Source of the DNA: Galbula dea
Taxonomy: Eukaryota; Chordata; Aves; Piciformes; Galbulidae
Assembly (NCBI GenBank): GCA_013399015.1
Contig: VWZX01000996.1
Location: 2,613,052 to 2,677,051, forward strand
Reading direction: 5' to 3'
Length of the DNA stretch: 64,000 bases
Positions 29,901 through 38,993 of the stretch are shown in pieces. A model generated the notes under the pieces. It saw only the letters and a program-made list of their open reading frames with translations, was not told where the DNA came from and did not search any database. The translations under genes were made by a program, and so were the position numbers. The first letter of the stretch is position 1, and every line of letters starts with the position of its first letter.

Positions 29901-32900
29901 ATGGCAAATACATTTATCACAGTACCTGATGGGTATTGTCTTCCTGAGCCTGTACAGTATTATGGTGAGTAAAGCAAAATTTTTATATTATGAAAAAGCA
30001 GTATAGTAAAATTAACATCTGTGGGACTTCTCACTATTTTCTCCATTTTAGTTTATCTTCACAAGCACCCACATGACATTGCTCCAACTGTGACCAGGCC
30101 ATTTTTACTACATCGAAGATTCTATTTAAAAGCATAAGCAAAACTGCGAAGTGTTCCATATTTTTTAGAGGCAGGAAAGCACACCTGATTAACATGTGGC
30201 TTAAAGGCTGGTGCCACCAGCAGAATTTGGGGTTCTACAACCACGGGGAAGCTTATATGGCACCAGGTCTGCTGGCAACAGATGGAGTACATCTGTCTCA
30301 AGAGGGAAAAAGGATCCTTGCCCATGAGCTGGCAGGGCTCACTGAAATGGCTTTAAACTCGGCTTGAAGGGGGAGCCTAGTTGGATGGCCGAGTCCAGAG
30401 AGTTGTGCTCAATGGCCTTGAGTCCGGTTGGCGGCTGGTCACGAGCGGTGTCTCTCAGGGGTCAGTGCTGGGGCCTCTCCTGTTCAACATCTTTATTGAT
30501 GACTTGGATGAGGGGATAGAGTGCACCCTTAGTAAATTTGTGGACAACACTAAGCTGGGTGGAGTGTCGATCTGCTTGAGGGTAGGCAGGCTCTGCAGAG
30601 GGACCTAGACAGGCTGGATGGGCAGAGGCCAATGGTATGAGTTTTAATAAGGCTAAATAGGAAGGACATTTTGCTACTAGAGAGGGTGCAGAGAAGGGCA
30701 ACTAAGCTAGTCAGGGGTCTGGAAAACAGGCCTTATGAGGAGAGGCTTAGGGAGCAGGGGTTGTTTAGCCTGGAGAAGAGGAGGTTGAGGGGAGACCTTA
30801 TCGCTCTCTTCAGCTACTTGAAAGGTCATTCGAGGGAGGCGGGTGTTGGCCTCTTCTCCCTTGCGACTAACAAAAGGACTAGAGGGAACGGGTTCAAGTT
30901 GTGCCAGGGCAGGTTTAGATTAGATATTAGGAAAAATGTCTTCACTGAAAGAGTGGTGCGGTGTTGGAATAGGCTGCCCAGGGAAGTGGTGGAGTCAGCA
31001 TCCCTGAAGGTTTTAAAAAAACTGGTAGATGTGGCACTTCGGGGAATGGCTTAGAGATAATAGAAGTGTAGTGCTATCGGTTGGACTTGATGATCTTGAA
31101 GGTCCTTTCCAACCGTGATAATTGTATGATTCTGTAATTACAGGTAGCACATTTAAAAAGAATATGTCAGACTCCCCTTCTGAAAATGTATTCCTCTAAT
31201 ATGGCTAAATATTTAACCTATAAAACACTGTAAAACTTTCAAGTAGCTGGTATTGAGATATTCTTCAGGTTTTTATTTAATTTTCAATTTCTTCTGCACA
31301 TAGATGTTTTACCAGAGCACATCAACTATCAGCTGCAAGACACCGATTTTCAGAATGTACCTTACTACCAGTACTCCACAGTTCAAATTTCTCCTCCAGT
31401 ATTACAGTCACAACCTTCTCAGTCCCAATACAGCACATATGGCCTGGATTCTCAGTACAGCGATGGGCAGTGTATCATCAGCAGCTGTGAACTGAGCAAA
31501 CCCCCTTTCATGGCTCCCCACACTGATGGCAGTGGATACCAAGGATCAAAACGTCCAAGATTAAACCACTCTTTGAGACTAAAGGGACAGGAAGAGCTGT
31601 GTGTTGTGTGTGGTGACAAGGCTTCAGGCTATCACTACAATGCACTTACCTGCGAGGGCTGTAAAGGTAAGAGGAGAACAGGCTGATGTGCATCTTACCC
31701 AGGACCACAGCCCCACATTGCTCAACATAATGTTCCACATCTATGATTTAAGCAAACAGATTTAATTATTTTTTAAATTGACATTTCTGCAGAGGATTTT
31801 GATTTATCTAAGGAACCCTTTGTTTAACACGCTTGCTCCAGATTCAGTTTTTATAACGTTTTTTGGAGAAATACTTTCACATTGTGTATTTAACACAAGC
31901 ATTTAATGTACCTTGGTTTTTCATTGATTCTTCTCAAGAACAGTGTCTATTTAAGCAGGCGCTGGTTTTCTCATGACCATTTATTCTAGATTTATTTCAG
32001 TGTTACTAATTCTACTTAATATTAAAATTAAATAAAATCAAGTAATAATTACTTGTTACTTATATTTTAATTTGCTATATGGAATCAGGTAAGGAAAACA
32101 GAGATTAATATTAGTCATAAAGAACAAGCTAAAACTATGTTGTTAAAAAGCAAATTTAAAAATCAAGGTAATGTTTCGATTGTAAACCAAACCAAACCAA
32201 AACTGAAAACAACAAAAAACCCCAAAAGACACATTAATTCTTTAAACTATTGTGAGATAAAGTTCCGTAGCTTCCTTCAGTCAAAATCTGGTCCTTGTCT
32301 GTAGGCTTCTTTCGACGTAGCATAACCAAAAAAGCAGTGTATCGATGCAAGAATGATGGTCACTGTGAAATGGACATGTATATGCGAAGGAAATGTCAGG
32401 AATGTCGCTTGAAGAAGTGTAAAGCTGTGGGAATGCTAGCAGAATGTAAGTGCTCCTTCCATGCTCACTATTTTACTAATCAACTCAGACAAAACCTTTT
32501 CCAAAGTCAATTCCTTCTCCTCATTAGAGCTCAGTGGGATTGGTCTAAACTTCAATTACCTATACGAAAATTTAACTTTTGAGTCTTGTCCTGGTTTCTC
32601 CGGGACAGAATCATAGGCCAGCTACAGACTGTTAGCAGCTCACAGTCAGCCAGGGCAGCTGCCCCAAGCTGCTCACAGGTGTATCCCATCCTATAAACAC
32701 TAAACTCAATATAAAGGAGAAGGTTTGCTGAAGATAGAGGCTTTTCATAATCCTATTTCTCCTCTTCTTGCACCTTCTGATTCTTTCTATCCCTGATGGA
32801 GCCAGCTTGCCATTCTGCTCCTGAGGACTACTTTCCTGTCTATTGTGTCCACAGTATATTCACTGGGCTGAGTATACATTTGTGTATTTTACAATGGCAT

Positions 32901-33597
32901 TAGTATTAACAATAGTTTTGTTGTTTCATTAAATCAGTTTTCATTTCAACCCCTAGGTCTTCTCTGCTTTTCCTGATCCTCCTTCCTGGCTAGGGATGAG
33001 TTATCAGGGGATAGAACAATTGTTATAGTTTAGCCACAGATACAGGCTAAATGTAGACAAGTCTGTAGCAATTATAGCATCTTCCTCTACAGAAACCACC
33101 AATTCTTGGAAGTGTCTCCTGAAGTTAAAAGGACTGCAGTTCAAAGACATTCAAAGAAAAGAAGGTATTAACAAGAGACAGCTGAATATCCAGAATTTTG
33201 ACAGGACAGAAGCAAGCACATCAGATTCTCATGCTTGTACGTCACAGAGCCACAAGAAGATAATATAAGAAGGCTGCAAACACTCAGGCCTTTGGTGGAT
33301 ATTGCTTGCCTAATAAATTGCACATTGCTATACTCTCAGGGACGTGTAGCTCCTTATAGGTGGCAGATCCTGTGAAGCAAGACTCATGTTAAATATAATA
33401 ATAAAAGTGATTATTTCAAATTATAATTTTTTGGAATATATAAGTATTGATGCATACTCCCATTCCTCACAGGTTTGCTGACTGAAGTACAGTGCAAGTC
33501 AAAGCGACTCAGGAAGAGCAGTTTTCTTCACAACGTAAAAGTGGAAGATGAGGGACTGAATAGTAAGCATGTGTCATCTACAACAAGATCTGGAAAA
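29901..33597 (+). CDS. NR1H5: NR1H5 exons 1-4: A/B region, DNA-binding domain and hinge
   Basis: The start ATG (29901) opens MANTFITVPDGYCLPEPVQ. It follows an acceptor at 29841 or 29852. Residues 22 to about 120 are a Tyr/Gln/Ser-rich activation region, with a basic KRPRL stretch before the domain. Exon 2 carries the first zinc finger (CVVCGDKASGYHYNALTCEGC) split after CEGCK, and its P-box CEGCKG predicts half-sites of the AGGTCA type. Exon 3 carries the second finger (CKNDGHCEMDMYMRRKCQEC) and the KKCKAVGMLAE extension. Exon 4 gives CLLTEVQCKSKRLRKSS-like hinge sequence and ends at GGAAAA|GTGGGA, a weak donor. All eight zinc-binding cysteines are present. Confidence 0.93.
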
Positions 33598-36500
33598 GTG
33601 GGATATGTTTCTATTTAAAATTTTTTTTTATAATTTATTTTTGCATCAAGTAAGTGTCACTTGATTATTTTTTAACAGATCTCAGAAAAGATGGAACTTA
33701 CTCCAGGGGAACATCAGCTTCTTGACCATCTTGTAGCAGCACATCAAAAATTCACAATTCCACTAGAGGAAGCAAAGAAGTTTGTACGTATACAGAACAG
33801 TCAGACTGCATTGCTAAGTTAGTATTATCCTAAGCACTGTTCTTCGGTTATATCAGATGTCTAAATGTTCTTTCATGCAGCTACAAGAAACTGCAAGTCC
33901 TGAGGAAAGTTTTCTGCATCTCTCCAAGGCAGCAGTTGTGCATGTACAAGTGTTAGTGGATTTCACAAAAAGACTACCAGGTAAGTTTCTTCATTTGGGA
34001 AGTATTACAGAATAGTATTTGTGGCTTTTTGTGGGTGTGTGTTTGGTGTGTGGAGGTTGTTTTGGTCTTCTGTTGGGTTTTTTTGTTGTTGTTGGTTTGG
34101 GGGGGGCTGTTGTGTGTGAGTAGGTTTTGTTTGTTTGCTTGTTTTTAAGAGGCAGAAACCCTACTGATGGCATGGATCTGAGAAAAATACAGACTTTCAG
34201 AAAACTCCCTCAGTCAACTGACTCTTTTTGCTTTCCACTCTAAGAATCAGGGTTACCATTCACAAGTTAGAAGCATTCACTTCAAAGCTTTCTATAAGTA
34301 GATTTGTTTTCCATTTGTGACATGGAGTAGGCAGTTTCTGAAAGTACATGTATTTCAAAATACCATGTGAAGTGAATTACTATTTCAATACGTTCTCTGA
34401 AATCCAGCTCGGTTTGCAATTTATCACAATGATTAAAAAAACCCATATTTTCCTTCAAAGGAAAAAGTAGTTCAGAATGGACTAACCAGGTGTTCTTAAT
34501 CATCTCTTCTTTTAATAAAGAACAAGGGAACATGCAATTAAATTTACTGCATTTCAATGCAAATTTGACAAAATAACATTTGACAAGGAGGGTGACTTTT
34601 TAATTATTCTAAGTTGTAATACTTATTGAGAAAAGTGGAACAGACGTGAAAGAATAGATGAGCTGTTCATTCCTTATGTTATGTATCCTGCTTTGATCAG
34701 GATTAAGAAAACAATCAATAAAGTTCCTTTGCTCTTGAATTATAAGTACAGATGAGCTTGCAAAAGATTAACACAATTTTTAAAAAGATCAGGTATCAAT
34801 GAGTAAGGAGAATATCCAGAGTCACTAAGCAATGTAATAAATTCACAAGGTATTAGGCCATGTGCTGTAAATCAGGAAGAAATTTTTGATAAAATTTTGC
34901 TTAGTCACAAAACTTTTACTGTGAATCTTCTAACACTGGAGACTGACAACTGTACTTTTTTTGTCTAACCAGCAAACTACCAAGAAAGATCCCAATATTC
35001 TTCGGTACATTCATCTTTTAATTATGGCTCCTCCTTTCCAGTACAGGCATTTATTAAAAAATCATTTTATCAGCTCAAGTTAGGGGGCTTACAGGCAGCC
35101 ACAGGCACCTTCCTTGATTCTTAACATGTATCTTCCTTTGCAGGATTTGAAAGTTTAGCTAGTGAAGATCAGATCGCGCTGCTAAAAGGGTCAACAGTTG
35201 AGGCAATGTTTTTGCGTTCAGCCCAAATATATAACCAAAGAATCAGTGAATGTCAACCATCAACAAGTGAAAGTAAGTTTGATTAGCAAGCTTTCTGTTA
35301 ACACAAGTAAGAGGTTCTGCCATTTTGGAACAACTTCTATGCATTTTTATTCACTTAATCTCAAATAATTTTCTACTCAGGCACAGAGGTACTTAAATTA
35401 GGTAATACCTAAATATTTTTATAGGCTATTTTTCAAACAGCATACAATAAAAATAAATAACAATAAAAACATCTGTTTTCCTCCCATTGGTTCTAAAGAG
35501 CAACATCGAGTGTTTGCACAAATTGTGGGGTGGATGCATGTTAGCTGTATTAATGATATATATTGCGTCAAGTTTAACACAAGACACTCTGAACAACAGC
35601 AACGCAACCAATGAACTTGGTGCTAGATACCAAAAAGAACAATTTTTTTCTATCTGCATGGATCTGGCAAAAATTCATGCATTTTCAGGTACATATCTGC
35701 AAAGCAGATGCAGACAAATATTTAAAGTCACATTAAGCTTGGCTAGGAACTGCCATCTGTCTTGTTCCAGGTCATGTAAGACTTTCTGATTATGGGACAC
35801 GTTGTCATGTTCAAAACCTTGATAAAACCAACATTTATTCCATGGAAATGTCTCACAATGAAGCAAGTCCAACTTCCACTACTACCACAGGTAATGGAGG
35901 TCTTGGAATCAAAATACTTCAGAACCTTTTTCTTTGCTGGTCCCGTTCTTAATCACACTGAGCAGCAATGTCAGTGTGCCCATTTCTCAGTCTCTCCTCT
36001 TCCTCCCCCCTTCCTTGAGCTGCTGTTACATGCACAGCCTTTACATTCTCAAGGAAGGAAGAGGTAGTACTCATGTTTGCTTATATCATATGATAAAACC
36101 TTGAGCTGCACTTACCCAAAAGTTTTGCAGTACAACAGCTGTATAACTTCTGCTACTATTTTAGAAATTAACATTGTTTTCTCAAAGTTCACTATCTATT
36201 TCATGCAATCAAGCAGCCTGGAGCCTTAGAAGATTAGGACAAAGATGATTCATAAAAGCTGTGCCTGTCTCTGCAGTTTAGGTTCTACTAGGCCAAGTAC
36301 TGTGTCCTGCACTTGGGTCACAATAACCCTATGCAAAGCTACAGGCAAAATGGGACAGAGTGGCTGGAAAGCTGCCTGGCAGAAAAAAAGGACCTGCCAA
36401 ATACCCTGGGGGGTGTTGGTGGACAGCTGTCTAAATATGAGTCAGCAGTGTGCCCAGGTGGCCATGAAAGCCAACAGCATCCCGGCTTGGATCAGCACTA

Positions 36501-37450
36501 GCGTGGCCAGCAGGACAAGGGCGGGGATCATCCCCTTGTATTGGGTATCGGTGAGGCCACACCTTGAATCCTAGGTTCAGTTTTGGGGCCTTCACTCCAA
36601 GGACACTGAGGTGCTGGAGCACATTTATAGAAGGGCAAAGAAGCTGGTGAAGGGTCTAGAACACAGGTCTTGTGAGGAGTAGCAAATGGCCTGAAGTTGT
36701 GCCAGGTGAGATTGAGGTTGCATATGAGGAACAATTTCTTCCCCAAAAGTGTTATCAAGCCTTAGCACTGGCTGCCCAGGTCAGTGGTGGAGTCACCATT
36801 CCCAGAGGGATTTAAAAGATGTGGACATGTGGTGTTGAAGAACATGGTTTAATGACAACCTGCCAGTATTGGGTTAACATATGGACTTGATCTTAAAGGT
36901 CTCTTAAACCGAAACAATTGTCTGAAATAACATTCTGCTTATCTTATTTCATTTTTAAGGTATAACCGAGGAGTTTATTACCGCCCTGTTTTACTTCTAC
37001 AGAAGCATGGGGAATCTGAAAGTGACCGAGACCGAATATGCCCTCCTTGTAGCAGCAACGGTGTTTTTTTCAGGTAAACTGGGAGACGGACTCGCTTCTT
37101 ACGCGTGTTATGAGCTACACCGTCCGCCTCAGCCCACCGAGCCCTCAGTGGCGGCAGCGCCCCTCGGCGCTCCCCGCCCGCTAACCGCGCTCTCCTGCTG
37201 CGCTCCCACAGACCGCCCGTTCCTGACGAACAAGCGGCACGTCGAAGAGCTGCAGGAGCCGCTCTTGGCCCTCCTCTACAAGTTCTCCAAGATCCACCAC
37301 CCCGAGGACCCGCAGCACTTTGCGCGCCTCATGGGGCGCCTGACGGAGCTGCGCACCCTTAACCACAGCCACGCGGAGGTGCTGGTGACGTGGCGGACGA
37401 AGAATCCGCGACTCACCTCCCTGCTCTGCGAGCGCTGGGACCTGCACTGA
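29901..37450 (+). CDS. NR1H5: NR1H5, farnesoid X receptor beta (complete, 499 aa)
   Basis: This is a ligand-activated nuclear receptor of the FXR group that works with RXR on DNA in the nucleus; in mouse FXRbeta responds to lanosterol. Ten coding exons: 29901-29964, 31304-31666, 32305-32445, 33473-33597, 33679-33783, 33881-33980, 35144-35272, 35771-35890, 36960-37073 and 37212-37450. They total exactly 1,500 nt with consistent phases. The DNA-binding domain and ligand-binding domain match FXR throughout. The position between SIKE1 and SYCP1 is that of NR1H5, which is a pseudogene in human, and not of NR1H4. Here there is no stop, frameshift or missing splice site, so the gene looks functional. 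Introns carry two CR1 copies and an LTR. The last two exons are GC-rich and overlap the SYCP1 promoter island. Confidence 0.95.
30140..31137 (+). mobile_element. CR1 LINE with internal deletions, in NR1H5 intron 1
   Basis: The 5' part (to about 30,365) encodes LLATDGVHLSQEGKRIL, the last block of the CR1 ORF1 esterase. It is joined directly to reverse-transcriptase sequence GVSQGSVLGPLLFNIFIDDL. The catalytic-loop region that is normally FADDT reads FVDNT. A further internal deletion leads to the ORF2 C-terminal part (VQRRATKLVRGLENRPYEER) at 30,671-31,054 and the CR1 tail 'ttgatgatcttgaaggtcctttccaacc'. The element is 1 kb instead of about 4.5 kb, inactive and in the same orientation as NR1H5. 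Confidence 0.9.
32587..33038 (+). mobile_element. Probable ERVL-type solo LTR in NR1H5 intron 3
   Basis: The segment opens TGTCCTGGTTTCTCCGGGAC, the standard start of avian ERVL LTRs. It has an ATTAAA near 32,929 followed by the T/C-rich block and a GG-rich region, and ends near TTTAGCCACA. The flanks (AGTCT and GATAC) do not match as a target duplication, so either the ends are slightly misplaced or the site has decayed. No internal viral genes are seen. Confidence 0.6.
33679..37450 (+). CDS. NR1H5: NR1H5 exons 5-10: ligand-binding domain
   Basis: Helix 1 starts at MELTPGEHQLLDHL. VQVLVDFTKRLPGFESL and EDQIALLKGS mark the helix 3-4 signature. MFLRSA keeps the Arg-Ser pair that contacts bile acids in FXR. 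FYFYRSMG, NHSHAEVL and TWR keep the Tyr, the helix-11 His and the Trp of the FXR activation switch. Exon 8 (35771-35890) encodes about 40 Ser/Thr-rich residues between helices 5 and 7, where FXR alpha has about 15. The AF-2 helix reads LLCERWD; FXR alpha has LLCEIWD, so a hydrophobic residue is replaced by Arg. The stop is TGA at 37448. No poly(A) hexamer occurs before the SYCP1 start codon. Confidence 0.93.
34020..34145. repeat. GT/T-rich low-complexity tract
   Basis: G and T make up nearly all bases here, with TGTGTG, GTTGTT and GTTTG runs. It lies in NR1H5 intron 6 just after exon 6. The open frame on the other strand (Lys/Thr/Pro-rich) is an artefact of this composition. Confidence 0.8.
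36240..36930 (+). mobile_element. Diverged CR1 LINE in NR1H5 intron 8
   Basis: CR1 ORF2 phrases appear in order with frameshifts: 'tgtcctgcacttgggtcacaa', 'gagtggctggaaagctgcct', 'atgagtcagcagtgtgccc', 'gtgaggccacaccttgaatc', 'gtgctggagcac' and a late 'ggctgcccagg' block. The 3' end is near 36,930, just 30 bp before the acceptor of exon 9. It is older than the copies at 30.1 kb and 59.1 kb, judged by substitutions. Confidence 0.85.
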
Positions 37451-37830
37451 AGCTAACCCTTCCGCCGAGGATCGCTGCTCCACCTCGCGTAGCTCGGCAC
37501 GAGCCACCTCCCCTCCCGCCTCGGTCACGTGCGTTGGGTTCCCGCCTTTCTGCCTTCCCTCAGCGGCCGGCGAGTTGGGGGTGCGAGTGCGGCAGTCGGG
37601 GCCGCTGTTTTTTTTTTTTTCGAGGCAATGGAAAAAGAAAAACCGTTTAAGTTGTTCGTGCCGCCGCGCCTGAGCGGTGGTCAGGTGTCTGCAGTCAAAC
37701 CCCAGGCGAGCACTCGGGCAATGGGGCTGCATCAGGTAAAGGGTATTGCCGCCTTGGCTCCGGAGGGCGGGAGAGAAGCGCAGGTGTGCCGGTGCCCGGG
37801 GAGGGCCCTCAAGCAAAGTCCTGAGCCTCC
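37075..37830. promoter_or_regulatory. SYCP1: CpG island spanning the NR1H5 last exon and the SYCP1 promoter
   Basis: GC content and CpG density jump from about 37.08 kb through SYCP1 exon 1. Between the NR1H5 stop and the SYCP1 ATG lie an E-box CACGTG (37526-37531) and an E2F-type TTCCCGCC (37539-37546), 7 bp apart. In mammals, E2F6 and MGA/MAX sites of this kind mark germline gene promoters silenced in somatic cells by PRC1.6. A T run at about 37,609-37,620 lies just before the start codon. No TATA box is seen. Confidence 0.7.
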
Positions 37831-38993
37831 TTCCTGGAAAGCACACGCATTCTTGTTCGTGGAAGTGCGTGTTCCGGGCTCTTTTTTTCTGCAGACTTAA
37901 GATTGGCGTTCGAGGGGAACATCTCAAGGGGTTTTTTTTGTTTTGTTTTGTTTTTGCTTTTTTTTAATCAAAACCAATGAGAATAATCTCGAGCACCAGC
38001 TATGTATTTCAGCTGTAGACCATCGATGATAAAGAGGTGTTTGATGTGGGTAATACAGAACAATACGTGGGAGGTAAACCACTGGGATACCCTTACTGGC
38101 GTCCATTTATTGGTCCCACAGGTCAAGTGTGCAGTGAAAACATTCTGTCGCTGTGCTCTGAGTGAATTCACAAGATACTGTTTCATGTTGAGGCTCCTTA
38201 TGAAGTATGTTTATATTAAAATGTGGTATTCTGACAGGAGATGAGTTACACTATTTAAACATATTTCTGTGGCTTTTAAAACACCTTGTGAAATGGAATT
38301 TTTATGCTAAAACATAATCAGATATGGTTTAGAACTACTTCTGGTGAAAAAAATCAAATATCAAGTATTGGATACTGTACAGAAAAAAAATCGTTTTGCT
38401 TAATGAGGCCTTTACAATGCAACTGCATACAGGCATGCAATAGCTAGTAAGTTCTTGTCATCAGAAGCTTCCACTTTGAGCACAGTGGCTATAAAGCGAA
38501 CTACAAAAGACCAATGGTTTGAAAAAGTCTCTGAAGTAAGAAGCAAGCGAGATCCAAAGCTATTACCAGTAGCTTGGGTTATGAAAATTGTAGGTAGTTA
38601 ATTTATGAATGGAGAATTCTATTCTGATACAAAGCTGTATTTTTTTTCCCTGGGTTTTATAATCCTTCTTTACAATCCATCCATAAACTAATTTTTAAAT
38701 TTGTGCAGGGTTTTACCAAATGCCCAGATGGTGATTTTAATTTGCCGTTTGTAATGATGAGTACACCACACCGTGGTGAAATCACCAATTCAGGTAAGGG
38801 TAGAATAAGCATTTACATTGCACATGCCTTAAAAGTTTTTAATATTGTTGACATTTTTCATGAGTAGTTTAGCAATAACACTGTTAAATACAGTTCCACT
38901 GTTATTTTTTTGGAAATACATTGATCAAAATCTCTTCATATTTCAGATGTGATTTCACAGCAAGTAAAACTTTGCTCTGAGGTAGATGAAGAG
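37628..38993 (+). CDS. SYCP1: SYCP1 exons 1-3: N-terminal head (residues 1-80)
   Basis: Exon 1 is 37628-37735, exon 2 is 38709-38793 and exon 3 is 38947-38993. They encode the conserved MEKEKPF start, QVSAVKPQ, then FTKCPDGDFNLPF (the mammalian counterpart keeps the same F, KC, DF and PF positions) and an acidic SEVDEE end. The exon 3 donor is GAG|GTCAGC. An alternative GAG|GTAGAT 12 bp earlier is also in frame and would only remove VDEE. This part is unstructured in mammals and precedes the coiled coil. Confidence 0.88.

Noticed and set aside
35487..35789. 100-codon plus-strand frame overlapping NR1H5 exon 8
   Set aside because: It is in a different frame from the receptor and mostly intronic. 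The receptor frame of exon 8 joins both neighbours in phase.
37181..37927. 248-codon open frame antisense to NR1H5 and SYCP1
   Set aside because: It is the complement of two real coding exons in a CpG island. It has no recognisable domain.
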